Source: Saccharicrinis sp963677655 (GTDB taxonomy: Bacteria > Bacteroidota > Bacteroidia > Bacteroidales > Marinilabiliaceae). From it: DNA of 64,000 bases. The stretch lies in NCBI GenBank assembly GCA_963677655.1, contig OY782088.1; one strand, written 5' to 3'. The position numbers were made by a program, and so were the translations under genes. The notes below the pieces were generated by a model. It did no database searches. It saw nothing but the letters and a program-made list of their open reading frames with translations, and was not told where the DNA came from. Positions 52,082 through 60,695 of the stretch are shown piece after piece (positions within the stretch are counted from its first letter, which is position 1; each line of letters begins with the position of its first letter).

Positions 52082-53250
52082 TTCTTTAATTTAATTATAG
52101 ATAAATAAGAATCAGCCATTTTTTTAACATTAAAATGTTCTGTTATTCTAGTTTTATTATACAAACCAATCTCTTCAACAAGGGATTTTGTTTGTAAAAG
52201 AGCAATAATTTTTTGAGCTAAATCTTCAACAGAATTAGGTATTGTTAATGTATAGATATTGTATTTTTTTCCAAGTGCTTGTCTTATTCCACTGATGTTA
52301 GTTCCAACAACAGTTTTTCCTTGCTCCATACACTCCAGTACACCATTAGGGCATCCTTCCAGGTTTGAACTGAAAACACAAAAATAACTTGCTTTAATCA
52401 GATCCTGAACAGGATCTAAAACATCAATAAATTCAATATGATCACATAGTTTTAGATCAAAACCAAGTAAACGTAACAGGTTGTAGGTGTTATCTTTTCT
52501 GCCAGCTAATACAAGAAAAGGAATAGGAGCATTTATGTTTTTATAATAATCAGTTACTATTTTCCATGCTTTTAAAAGTGTAAAATGGTCTTTTCTTTCA
52601 GTAATATTAGCTATCATTGAAATTAAAGGTCTATTAACCGGAATGTTTAGTTTTTTATGCCAATTAATAGAGTTATTTATATTATGGAAAGGAATTATGC
52701 CGTTATTAATAATAGTAATATTTTCAGGCTCTAATCCATAAGTTTTCACTAAAGCATCTCTTCCTTCAAATGAATTAGAAACAATGGCTGGAATCTTTCT
52801 TATAAGTTTTTTCTCTCTTTGTGTATTGTATAATTTTCTTCCTTCATCACGTTGATTCCAAAATGCAAACTTGGCTCCAACTTTGTTCCATATTTGAGCA
52901 ACTACCTTATTGGATTCAGAGACATATGGAATAATTATATCTGGTTTAATTTTTCGAAATTGTTTAATGATTTTGTAATATGAGAATGCTTTGCTGATTT
53001 TATTTTTTTGATGATGTTTAAATGGAATAACATTTATCTTAAAACCTTCATTTTCTAATTTTGTTCTAAAAAATTGTCCTTCTTCAAAAGATATAAATGT
53101 AATGTTATTAGATACATATTTATTTAAATAATTTGCAAATAAAAATGCCTGTCTTTCAGCACCTCCAAAGGGACCTAAGGTGTTGATGACAAAAACAAAA
53201 TGTAAGTGAGAATATTTGGAATAATCCATGGATATTTTTGATCTTAGCAT
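52078..53250 (-). CDS. Glycosyltransferase group 1 (GT4-like)
   Basis: 390 residues. F-V-I-N-T-L-G-P-F-G-G-A-E-R-Q-A near 18-33 is the classic N-terminal G-G-A-E-R motif of GT4 enzymes; I-A-N-I-T-E-R-K-D-H near 212 and E-G-C-P-N-G-V-L-E-C near 304 are in the donor domain. The start overlaps the AsnB stop by 7 bp. A second ATG seven codons in (M-D-Y-S-K) is possible. Confidence 0.9.
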   Translation of the reverse strand: MLRSKISMDYSKYSHLHFVFVINTLGPFGGAERQAFLFANYLNKYVSNNITFISFEEGQFFRTKLENEGFKINVIPFKHHQKNKISKAFSYYKIIKQFRKIKPDIIIPYVSESNKVVAQIWNKVGAKFAFWNQRDEGRKLYNTQREKKLIRKIPAIVSNSFEGRDALVKTYGLEPENITIINNGIIPFHNINNSINWHKKLNIPVNRPLISMIANITERKDHFTLLKAWKIVTDYYKNINAPIPFLVLAGRKDNTYNLLRLLGFDLKLCDHIEFIDVLDPVQDLIKASYFCVFSSNLEGCPNGVLECMEQGKTVVGTNISGIRQALGKKYNIYTLTIPNSVEDLAQKIIALLQTKSLVEEIGLYNKTRITEHFNVKKMADSYLSIIKLKN

Positions 53251-55088
53251 ATATGATATTGTTCAAACCATTCACTCAAAACTAATAGTTGCCAAGTAGA
53301 ATATGCTTCTTTATTTGAAGTTGTTTTTACAAGTTGATCTTTGTTGAAAATTGTTTGTAAGTCTGAAGAATCTATTATTTTTTCCTGACTTTTTTTGAAA
53401 TTGCTACCTTCAAAAAGCCACTTATCTAATGGTATTTCAAACCCCTGTTTTTTTCGATAAATGAAATTATCATCAAAATCTTTTTCAAGGAGCCTTTTCA
53501 ATATTGCTTTTCCATTCCATTCTCCATTTTTTCTATTTAGTTTGAAATCTAGAGGTAATTGACTTGCTAACTCAAAGATTGTTTTATCTACTAATGGGGT
53601 CCTAACTTCCAAGCTATTCATCATACTTGCGATATCAACTTTTGTTAAAATATCAGATGGTAGAAATACTTTACAGTCGAAATATTGCGATCTGTTAAAA
53701 GGGGTGATTTTTCTATATGAGTCTTGATAATTTTGAATTATCTCATTGGGTAAATCTAATAAAAAGCGATATTGAGAATTCCATAGTTGTTCACGATCTG
53801 TTTTTCTAATTCTCATCCTATATGGGAGATAATTTTCAATAAAATCAGCTTTTTTTGAAAGATTAGGATAACGTTTAGGGTGTAATTTGTTTAATGTGGG
53901 ATATGATTTTTCTATAAATGAATTTGGGAAAAATAATTTATCAGCATTTATATAATTATACCACTTAGGATAATGACTATATCCGGCAAAACCTTCGTCT
54001 GCACCGTCACCAGAAAGTACCATTTTTACATCCTGAGAGGCCATTTGACTAACATAATAGGTTGGTACAGCAGAAAAGTCCCCAAATGGTTCCCCATAGT
54101 GTTGTACAATTTTAGGTAGTAACTCTAATGCATTTCCTTCTAGAGTTAATAACTTATGGTTAGTATTATATTTTTTAGCCACTTGATCTGCCCAATAAGA
54201 TTCATCTACTTTAGAGTCCTTAAATCCAATAGTATAAGTGTTAATTCCTTCTCCAAGGATTTGAGTCATATATTTTACGATTAAAGTAGAATCAATTCCT
54301 CCAGATAGAAAGGCTCCAAATTTTACATCTGCAACAGTATGTTTCTTTACAGATTCTTTTATTTCACTTTCTATTATGGAAAGCCATTTTTTTTCAGAAT
54401 AATTTTTTTGATTAAAGTTTAATTTCCAATAATTTTTATTTGCTAATATTTTACCATTAAAATCTACCACCATATAGTGAGCTGGTAGTAATTTATTTAT
54501 TTTTCGGTATATAGTTCTTGGAGCGGGTATATATTGAAATGATAAATATTGGTCTATGGCATAATAATCAATATCTTTATTGAACTCTTTAATAGATGCT
54601 AATGAAGATATTTCTGATGAAAAGGCAAAGTGATTATCATCATTATAAAATACTAGTGGTTTTATTCCTAAATGATCTCGTGCTATAAATACTTCTTTTT
54701 TTTCGAGGCTTACAATGGCTAAAGCAAACATACCTCTAAAATGGTTTACGCAGGAATTACCATAGTATTCATAACATTTTAGTACAACCTCAGTATCAGA
54801 ATTAGTCTTAAATGAATATCCTTTTTTAATTAGTTGTTGTTTTAATTCTTTGTAGTTATATAGTTCTCCATTGTAAGTAATGATAAGGTTGTTTGTATCA
54901 TTATACATTGGTTGCTGCCCTGTTTTTAAGTCAATAATAGAAAGCCTTCTATGTCCAATAGAAATATTTTTATGAGTATAATATCCCTCTTCATCTGGTC
55001 CTCGATGTTTTAAACCATTATTTAATAGTTTAATCTTATTATCATCTAATTCATTTGTTTTGGAAATATATCCACAAATACCACACAT
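53244..55088 (-). CDS. asnB: Glutamine-hydrolysing asparagine synthetase
   Basis: 614 residues. Cys2 of M-C-G-I-C-G-Y-I is the N-terminal nucleophile of the glutaminase domain, with H-R-G-P-D-E-E-G near 32-39 and Y-N-G-E-L-Y-N near 73-79. The synthetase domain has L-S-G-G-I-D-S-T near 262-269 (ATP-pyrophosphatase P-loop) and S-G-D-G-A-D-E near 350. In polysaccharide loci such paralogues often amidate sugar acids, so a glycan role is as likely as asparagine supply. Confidence 0.92.
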   Translation of the reverse strand: MCGICGYISKTNELDDNKIKLLNNGLKHRGPDEEGYYTHKNISIGHRRLSIIDLKTGQQPMYNDTNNLIITYNGELYNYKELKQQLIKKGYSFKTNSDTEVVLKCYEYYGNSCVNHFRGMFALAIVSLEKKEVFIARDHLGIKPLVFYNDDNHFAFSSEISSLASIKEFNKDIDYYAIDQYLSFQYIPAPRTIYRKINKLLPAHYMVVDFNGKILANKNYWKLNFNQKNYSEKKWLSIIESEIKESVKKHTVADVKFGAFLSGGIDSTLIVKYMTQILGEGINTYTIGFKDSKVDESYWADQVAKKYNTNHKLLTLEGNALELLPKIVQHYGEPFGDFSAVPTYYVSQMASQDVKMVLSGDGADEGFAGYSHYPKWYNYINADKLFFPNSFIEKSYPTLNKLHPKRYPNLSKKADFIENYLPYRMRIRKTDREQLWNSQYRFLLDLPNEIIQNYQDSYRKITPFNRSQYFDCKVFLPSDILTKVDIASMMNSLEVRTPLVDKTIFELASQLPLDFKLNRKNGEWNGKAILKRLLEKDFDDNFIYRKKQGFEIPLDKWLFEGSNFKKSQEKIIDSSDLQTIFNKDQLVKTTSNKEAYSTWQLLVLSEWFEQYHIC

Positions 55089-55095
55089 AAAATAC

Positions 55096-56307
55096 TTAGT
55101 TATTTTTCCAATTTACAGGGATTAAAAAATGTGCTCCACTGGCAAAATTTGAATCAAGGTTGATGTAACCTGCGTTGTCGTATCTACAATAACTTTTTGA
55201 AAAATCTACAGAGTTAAACATTAAACTTATAGAATGTTTTCCTGCATTGAATTGTATTTGAGGAACAGAAAGTTCTACAGAATGCAGACCTGTTTGGTTT
55301 TGTTTTACAATATACCCTTTCAATTCATTATTTAATATGTCTGCCACAGGAAGCATTTCCTGATTCCAGATTACAACTTGCAATGAAACTTCCGGAATAT
55401 TATTTTCTAACTCAAAGTCAAACTTTATTTGTAAATCATCACCATGTTTTATAGAAAGGGTCTCACCAAGCTTTGCTATGTGATTTTTTGCCTGAAGTTG
55501 ACAATTTTTTAATTTTACACCTCCACTTCCAGCTATGTTTTGATCTCCACTGGAAAACATATTATAATATTTTTCAATACCAACTCCAATCTGATTTGTT
55601 TTTAATAAAAGACTTCCATGATTCATTAACATTACCTCATTACAAATCCTATAAATCTGGGGCATTGAGTGAGATACAAAAATAACGGCAGAACTTTTCA
55701 TTAGTTCTCCAATGGCATTAAGACATTTAAATCTAAAACCAACATCCCCAACGGCCAAAACTTCATCAATAATCAATACATCTGGCTCCATTTGAGCAGC
55801 AACGGCAAATCCCAGTCTAACCTTCATACCAGAACTGTAGTTTTGTACCGGAGAATCAATAAATTCACCAATCTCGGAGAATTCAATGATCGCATCTATT
55901 TTGTGATCTATTTCTTCTTTGGTGAAACCTAAAACAGCACCATTGTTATATATGTTTTCACGACCTGTTAAAATAGGATTAAAGCCTGCTCCTAATTCAA
56001 TTAATGCTCCAATACGGCCTCGCATAGTGATTTTACCCTGGTCAGGAGTAATTAAACCGTTGAGCATTTTTAATAAGGTGGATTTACCGGCTCCGTTGTG
56101 TCCAATAAGGCCCAGGCATTCGCCTCTTTTGAGTTCAAAATTGATGTCTTTTACAGCCCAGAATTCATTTTTGCGCAAATGACCGTGGTGGTTATTTTTA
56201 CCAAACCCGGCACCTAATACATCTTTTAAACCATATATTAAACTCTGCTTAAAATTACGGCAGAATTTTTTTGATACATTTTCACATTTTATAAGTACTT
56301 CAGACAT
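55096..56307 (-). CDS. wzt: Wzt-type polysaccharide ABC transporter ATPase with glycan-binding domain
   Basis: 403 residues. Walker A G-H-N-G-A-G-K-S-T at 69-77, signature Y-S-S-G-M-K-V-R-L near 165, Walker B V-L-I-I-D-E-V-L-A-V-G-D near 185. About 150 residues after the ATPase form a beta-rich domain of the Wzt C-terminal type that selects the glycan for export. It pairs with the Wzm permease, but an S23-like gene sits between them. The start codon touches a TTCTTAG heptamer array. Confidence 0.92.
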   Translation of the reverse strand: MSEVLIKCENVSKKFCRNFKQSLIYGLKDVLGAGFGKNNHHGHLRKNEFWAVKDINFELKRGECLGLIGHNGAGKSTLLKMLNGLITPDQGKITMRGRIGALIELGAGFNPILTGRENIYNNGAVLGFTKEEIDHKIDAIIEFSEIGEFIDSPVQNYSSGMKVRLGFAVAAQMEPDVLIIDEVLAVGDVGFRFKCLNAIGELMKSSAVIFVSHSMPQIYRICNEVMLMNHGSLLLKTNQIGVGIEKYYNMFSSGDQNIAGSGGVKLKNCQLQAKNHIAKLGETLSIKHGDDLQIKFDFELENNIPEVSLQVVIWNQEMLPVADILNNELKGYIVKQNQTGLHSVELSVPQIQFNAGKHSISLMFNSVDFSKSYCRYDNAGYINLDSNFASGAHFLIPVNWKNN

Positions 56308-56376
56308 TCTTAGTTCTTAGTTCTTAGTTCTTAGTTCTTAGTTCCTACGAACTATAGCGTAGCGTCCTACGAGCTA
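56307..56376. repeat. TTCTTAG heptamer array at the wzt start
   Basis: Five TTCTTAG units begin at the first base of the wzt start codon and run on as TTCCTAC, GAACTAT, AGCGTAG, CGTCCTA, CGAGCTA and ACTTCTA in strict phase. It extends past the stop codon of the S23-like gene, whose last residues (V-S-S) it encodes. Confidence 0.92.
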
Positions 56377-56741
56377 ACTTCTATACTATTGATAAGGCCA
56401 TTTAGCATTCTACCTATTTCATCAGCTTCATTTTCTAATAAGGAAAGTTGAGATTCTGATATCCATCCTCTTAAAGAAAAAAGATTGAGTAAGGTTAAAG
56501 TTTCGTATAATGAACCTCTTGAATAATAAAGAAATTGTTTAAACTCTTTTTTAGAGTATCTTCCTTTTCCTTCTGCTATGTTTTGTGCAATAGAGGCAGA
56601 AGAAGCTTCTATTTGTTCAATCAATCTATAATGTTTTTGATCGGAATTTAGGGATTCTGTTAATTCAATCACTTTATTTGCAAAATCCAAAGCCCTCTGC
56701 CATACGGATAAATCTTTAAATCCAAATTGTCTTTTACTCAT
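56367..56741 (-). CDS. Four-helix-bundle (S23/IVP family) protein, copy A
   Basis: 124 residues, all helical by composition. F-K-D-L-S-V-W-Q-R-A-L-D-F-A near 8-21 and I-A-Q-N-I-A-E-G-K-G-R near 51-61 are signatures of the family that includes 23S rRNA intervening-sequence proteins and the Avd subunit of diversity-generating retroelements. Role unknown. It lies between wzm and wzt and is flanked on both sides by heptamer arrays with the same AGCGWAGCGTCCTA core. Confidence 0.88.
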   Translation of the reverse strand: MSKRQFGFKDLSVWQRALDFANKVIELTESLNSDQKHYRLIEQIEASSASIAQNIAEGKGRYSKKEFKQFLYYSRGSLYETLTLLNLFSLRGWISESQLSLLENEADEIGRMLNGLINSIEVSS

Positions 56742-56825
56742 AGTTTGGTTTTTAGTTCCTAGTTGTTGGTACTTTATCCCTACGAGCTAAGACCTAAAGC
56801 GAAGCGTCCTAAGAACTAAAACCTA
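56742..56825. repeat. Heptamer dyad filling the S23-wzm gap
   Basis: Twelve 7-bp units occupy exactly the 84 bases between the S23-like start codon and the wzm stop: AGTTTGG, TTTTTAG, TTCCTAG, TTGTTGG, TACTTTA, TCCCTAC, GAGCTAA, GACCTAA, AGCGAAG, CGTCCTA, AGAACTA, AAACCTA (phase from 56742). TAG units on one side turn to CTA(A) units on the other. Confidence 0.92.
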
Positions 56826-57668
56826 TTATGCACCAACTCTTTCAATAATGATTGGCATTGTAATTCTATAAAGTATCCATCCAATAAGTAAAACGATAAG
56901 AGTAATTCCTATATAAATAGAATATGACAATAATTGATCTGCAGGTAATCCATTAAACCAATTACGTGGTATATAGATAAAGGGAGTTAAAGGATTGTAT
57001 AGGTTAATGCTTTTTAATATTCCGGTTTCAGGAATTGGATAAACAACAGGTGAAAGATACATTAAAACCTGACTTCCAATTTGTATGATTCTAGAAAAGT
57101 CCTGTAGTAACATTTGAAATGGTATCAGTAAAATACCAATACTCATACCAGCCAGAATAATGAATAACACACCAATTGGAAACAGCAGTGTATATGAAGT
57201 AAATGATGTTTTTATCAGTAACGCAATGACAATAAGAGCTATTAGTTTAAGACCAAAATTAAATAACAATTTATAAAATGTTGTAATCAAAAAAGATTCT
57301 CTCGGAAAATTGAGTTTTGCCATCATGCTTTTACCAGCCTGAACTGTTTGGTATGGTAATGTCATGGACTCAGTAAATGTTTGAAATAAAATAGTACCGC
57401 ACATTACAAAAATAGGGTAGGGGATACCTGGTGATGCAATTCTAACTGCACCACTTTTATTTAAAAATATCCATATAGCAGCACTGAAAAATGGAGGTAT
57501 AAAGGCCCATATAATACCTAAAAATGATTGGCGGAACATACTCTTGGTGTCCCTGATAAATAGTTGTTTACCTAAAAAGCCTGCTTCTTTTAAATCTTTA
57601 AACATTGTTTTTATGGAAACAACATCTTTAAATTTTTGAGAAGGGGAATATATGGTTTCTTTGAGCAT
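56826..57668 (-). CDS. wzm: Wzm-type polysaccharide ABC transporter permease
   Basis: 280 residues with six hydrophobic helices. F-I-R-D-T-K-S-M-F-R-Q-S-F-L-G-I-I-W-A-F near 37-56 is the family N-terminal amphipathic stretch (R-D-x-x-x-x-Y/F-R-x-S-x-L-G), and P-R-x-W-F-x-G-x-P near 235 is in the late loop. It exports the finished, lipid-linked glycan with Wzt. A heptamer array begins at the base before its start codon. Confidence 0.92.
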   Translation of the reverse strand: MLKETIYSPSQKFKDVVSIKTMFKDLKEAGFLGKQLFIRDTKSMFRQSFLGIIWAFIPPFFSAAIWIFLNKSGAVRIASPGIPYPIFVMCGTILFQTFTESMTLPYQTVQAGKSMMAKLNFPRESFLITTFYKLLFNFGLKLIALIVIALLIKTSFTSYTLLFPIGVLFIILAGMSIGILLIPFQMLLQDFSRIIQIGSQVLMYLSPVVYPIPETGILKSINLYNPLTPFIYIPRNWFNGLPADQLLSYSIYIGITLIVLLIGWILYRITMPIIIERVGA

Positions 57669-57717
57669 AAATTAGTTAGCTGTTAGTTCCTAGCTGTTAG
57701 CTATAAATTATTAGTTG
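57669..57717. repeat. TAG heptamers at the wzm start
   Basis: AAATTAG, TTAGCTG, TTAGTTC, CTAGCTG, TTAGCTA, TAAATTA and TTAGTTG begin directly upstream of the wzm ATG in strict phase. Confidence 0.85.
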
Positions 57718-57910
57718 TTTAATTGATGATTCGTCGAGGTGTTGATTTAATTAAGATTTTATTGTGATTTTTTGTCCACTTATTGTGCTAATTAACACGA
57801 AATACTTAACTGTTTTGTACATTCTTTGCGATCTTTGTGAAAATACTTAGCCTACTTTGCGGTTACTTTTTTTGCTTACTCCTTCTTCCTTGTTCATTCC
57901 TGCCTTTTCC
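57718..57910. other. Intergenic region with dispersed-repeat text
   Basis: Contains a GTCCACTTATTGTGCTAATT stretch and CTTTGCGATCTTTGTG text similar to segments near 24030 and 33290. No ORF or hairpin of note. Confidence 0.45.
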
Positions 57911-59329
57911 CTAATTCTCGTAATGCTTTTTACAAAATTCTACTTTAAGCAGTTCGCAAAATACTTCCTTTTCATTAAAAGCCTCTTCCATTTCAGGATA
58001 TAGTAATTTGGTAGCATACATAAACGAATCTAAAGCTAAAACATCCTTTTTATATACAAGAAATGCAAACAAAGCTGAATGGAATACCATAAACTCCATT
58101 GAGTGTATCTGTTTTCTATTATCTAAAAAATTAGAAAGGGACGATTCATTAATTAACTTTTCATTAATAAAATGAGGCTCCTTATCATTTAAACATAAAT
58201 GTTGATCATTTTCAAGTTTGAGCATTAAATAATTAGGGTAAATAGACAAATATTCATTAAGCTGCTTTTCAATTTTTTTAGTATTTTCCTCTTTTATGAC
58301 CATGTCAACGATATGCATATAGCTGTAAAAGGGAACTTCAGGGTAATCGTTAGCAAGCTTTTTTAGCTTATATTTTTTTAGATTATCTCCAAAGTCAAAT
58401 GCATCTAATATTTCATCAATTTTCTCATCATGCTCAGTATTTTGCGCTCCACTAAGTGATTTAGGTATTGATTCATCATTAATTTCAACATCTAAAAAGT
58501 TTATGAATTGGTTACGTGAGGCTTCAATTTTATCTAATCCATAATAATTATATACTAATCGTTTTGCAACAAATAATAACTCAACAGCATTTTCCTGATC
58601 AGTATGTTTGTCGAAATCTTTAAGCTCTTTAAATCTTTTTATATCTTCAATTCTTTCAGATAGAGGCTTTTCGTAAATATATTCTTCAACAGGAATATCT
58701 TCTTCTTCATAATCGTCCTCCATATCATCATGTTCAGAATCCATTGTATGGTTATTCATTGATTTAGCCTCTGAATAGAAAAAGCCATCAGGTCCAACAG
58801 TACTTTGAAGGTGACTAAATGCACGTTTGGCTTCTTCACGGTTATCATCAGAAACCATTATAAAAGGTTTATTATCTTTACCACATTCAATCTCTATTAA
58901 CTCAATGTCTTCAGTATCCTCTTCAAGAATATATTTAGCACGTAGATTAAACTCTTTACAAGGTTGGAAACCATAATCGGATGCAAATTCCAATCCTGCA
59001 TGAATAATATTATGAGCCAATGTATAATCTATTATTTCAAACAAATCTTCAGGGAAATACTCCTCTTTAAATTCATTATATTCTGAAGTTGTTTGGTTGA
59101 AAGCACATTCAGCATCTTTAACTCCCAAACAATATAAATCGACTAAATACACACCACTGGTCAAATTTCCATTCTTATGTTTTCTGGAAATTAATATGTT
59201 ACACATCCCATTTTCTTTCCAATCCTTATTTATTAAACACTCATGAATAGGTAATTTACGGGCCTGAGTTTTAATGTATTTTTCAGGAGATAATTGTTGA
59301 TTTTGTGGTGCTTTTCTTTTTTTTGACAC
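57911..59329 (-). CDS. Conserved hypothetical protein of Bacteroidota
   Basis: 472 residues, no signal peptide or membrane helix. The N-terminal 170 residues include C-N-I-L-I-S-R-K-H-K-N-G-N-L-T and Y-L-V-D-L-Y-C-L-G-V-K-D, which I recall from uncharacterised Bacteroidota proteins. The middle is acidic (D-D-M-E-D-D-Y-E-E-E-D). The C-terminal half is helical and TPR-like in pattern (residues ~300-470). Function unknown. Its position may be incidental to the polysaccharide locus. Confidence 0.6.
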   Translation of the reverse strand: MSKKRKAPQNQQLSPEKYIKTQARKLPIHECLINKDWKENGMCNILISRKHKNGNLTSGVYLVDLYCLGVKDAECAFNQTTSEYNEFKEEYFPEDLFEIIDYTLAHNIIHAGLEFASDYGFQPCKEFNLRAKYILEEDTEDIELIEIECGKDNKPFIMVSDDNREEAKRAFSHLQSTVGPDGFFYSEAKSMNNHTMDSEHDDMEDDYEEEDIPVEEYIYEKPLSERIEDIKRFKELKDFDKHTDQENAVELLFVAKRLVYNYYGLDKIEASRNQFINFLDVEINDESIPKSLSGAQNTEHDEKIDEILDAFDFGDNLKKYKLKKLANDYPEVPFYSYMHIVDMVIKEENTKKIEKQLNEYLSIYPNYLMLKLENDQHLCLNDKEPHFINEKLINESSLSNFLDNRKQIHSMEFMVFHSALFAFLVYKKDVLALDSFMYATKLLYPEMEEAFNEKEVFCELLKVEFCKKHYEN

Positions 59330-59482
59330 GAGTTTTGTGTTTTTTGTTGTTTGGTTACTTGTATAAAACAGACGCTGAAAGCTTTAATTTACAGTTTACT
59401 TATAAAACGATGTCAGGTCTTCGATATATAATATTACTTGGTTCAGAATTATATTGATCTAATAAACTGAATACAATAATTA

Positions 59483-60070
59483 CTATATCTTAACATCTTC
59501 TAATACATACTTTAACGCTTTTTCAATACCCTCTTCAATGCTTAATTTATCTGTATTTATAGTAACTTCAGCATTATCTGGTCTGTCGAAAGGAGAATCC
59601 AGGCCGGTAAAGTTTTTAATTTCACCTGCAAGAGCTTTTTTATAGAGTCCTTTAGGATCGCGTTTAGTGCAAGTTTCAAAGCTTGCATCTACAAATATTT
59701 CAATAAAGTCTTTCGTACCTATGATTTCTCGTGCCATATGACGAATGTCGTTGGTTGGAGAAACAAATGCATTTATAGTTATAATGCCACAATTCAAGAA
59801 TAGTTTGTTAACCTCTGCTATACGTCTTATGTTTTCCGTACGGTCTTCTTCTGTAAAACCCAAATTTTTATTAATGCCAGAACGAATGTTATCTCCATCT
59901 AAAACTTGAGTAAAATATCCACTTTCAGCTAATTTACGTTCCAAACCATGAGCTAAAGTACTCTTCCCTGATCCACTTAATCCTGTTATCCATATTACCT
60001 TTGCCTTTTGTTTTAAATATTGTTCTTTATCAGATCGGGTTAGGTATATGTTTGTTGGATGTATGTTCAT
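59483..60070 (-). CDS. cysC: Adenylylsulfate (APS) kinase
   Basis: 195 residues. Phosphorylates APS to PAPS with ATP. P-loop G-L-S-G-S-G-K-S-T at 30-38; D-G-D-N-I-R near 58-63; N-L-G-F near 69-72; F-V-S-P near 102-105 and F-I-E-I-F-V near 121; D-P-K-G-L-Y-K-K near 137-144. There is no sulfurylase domain and no cysDN in the window. With two sulfotransferases in the same locus, the likely use of PAPS is glycan sulfation. Confidence 0.95.
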   Translation of the reverse strand: MNIHPTNIYLTRSDKEQYLKQKAKVIWITGLSGSGKSTLAHGLERKLAESGYFTQVLDGDNIRSGINKNLGFTEEDRTENIRRIAEVNKLFLNCGIITINAFVSPTNDIRHMAREIIGTKDFIEIFVDASFETCTKRDPKGLYKKALAGEIKNFTGLDSPFDRPDNAEVTINTDKLSIEEGIEKALKYVLEDVKI

Positions 60071-60080
60071 AAGAAGATTT

Positions 60081-60115
60081 TATGATATATGATTTTTGAT
60101 GTATGATTTATGATT
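60081..60115. repeat. TATGATT heptamers between cysC and an S23-like gene
   Basis: TATGATA, TATGATT, TTTGATG, TATGATT, TATGATT in strict 7-bp phase. The array contains the stop codon of the S23-like gene and ends about 10 bp before the cysC start. Confidence 0.85.
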
Positions 60116-60467
60116 TGGGTTTAGATTGCATATTTTTTCTTGTAACAATAAAAATTGAAGCTAATTGGTGTGCTTCATCTTTAATTTTGTCTACTTTTTC
60201 ATTTCTTAATATATTATTCTCATGAAGAAGTTCTAACCAAAACTCAGATTCGTCAGCTTCTTCTATCACTATACTTAGTTTAGCAATAAAAGCAGCTCTT
60301 GATTGAGCTAAACATGTAGCTCTGTAATTCGCTGCTACAGAAGTTGAACATCTTATTAATTGATTTTTTATATGTTTTCCTAAATAGTTATCAGGAACAT
60401 TATGGGTAAGATGTATACAATCTAGTGCAAATTTCTTTGTTCTTTCTTTTAATATTGATTTATTCAT
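60108..60467 (-). CDS. Four-helix-bundle (S23/IVP family) protein, copy B
   Basis: 119 residues. H-L-T-H-N-V-P-D-N-Y near 19-28, I-R-C-S-T-S-V-A-A-N-Y-R-A near 38-50 and E-S-E-F-W-L-E-L-L near 74-82 match four-helix-bundle proteins. It differs clearly from copies A and C, so this is not a recent local duplication. It sits near the front of the polysaccharide operon, between the NusG-like gene and cysC. Role unknown. Confidence 0.85.
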   Translation of the reverse strand: MNKSILKERTKKFALDCIHLTHNVPDNYLGKHIKNQLIRCSTSVAANYRATCLAQSRAAFIAKLSIVIEEADESEFWLELLHENNILRNEKVDKIKDEAHQLASIFIVTRKNMQSKPKS

Positions 60468-60580
60468 AGGTTTAGATTTTGGTTTTTTAAAGAATTAAAG
60501 ATTATATATTTGGTTAGGGCAGCTTTTTAAAGTTAGACTTCTAAAGTATTATTATAAATCATCAGTCATCAATAAAAAAT

Positions 60581-60672
60581 CTAAACATCCAAATACAGCT
60601 TCGCCTCCCTCAGTCCCAATTTATGAGGTGAGTAGGCATAGGTGTAGCCTGCAACGTCTTGGTAATTAGATT
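60581..60672 (-). pseudogene. Possible gene remnant (short C-terminal fragment)
   Basis: A frame closed just upstream by a stop reads ...D-V-A-G-Y-T-Y-A-Y-S-P-H-K-L-G-L-R-E-A-K-L-Y-L-D-V then stops. The text looks protein-like but has no start codon, and I cannot name the parent. It lies just after the NusG-like gene. Confidence 0.35.
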
Positions 60673-60695
60673 ACGACGTGCTTATGTTGTTGAAG

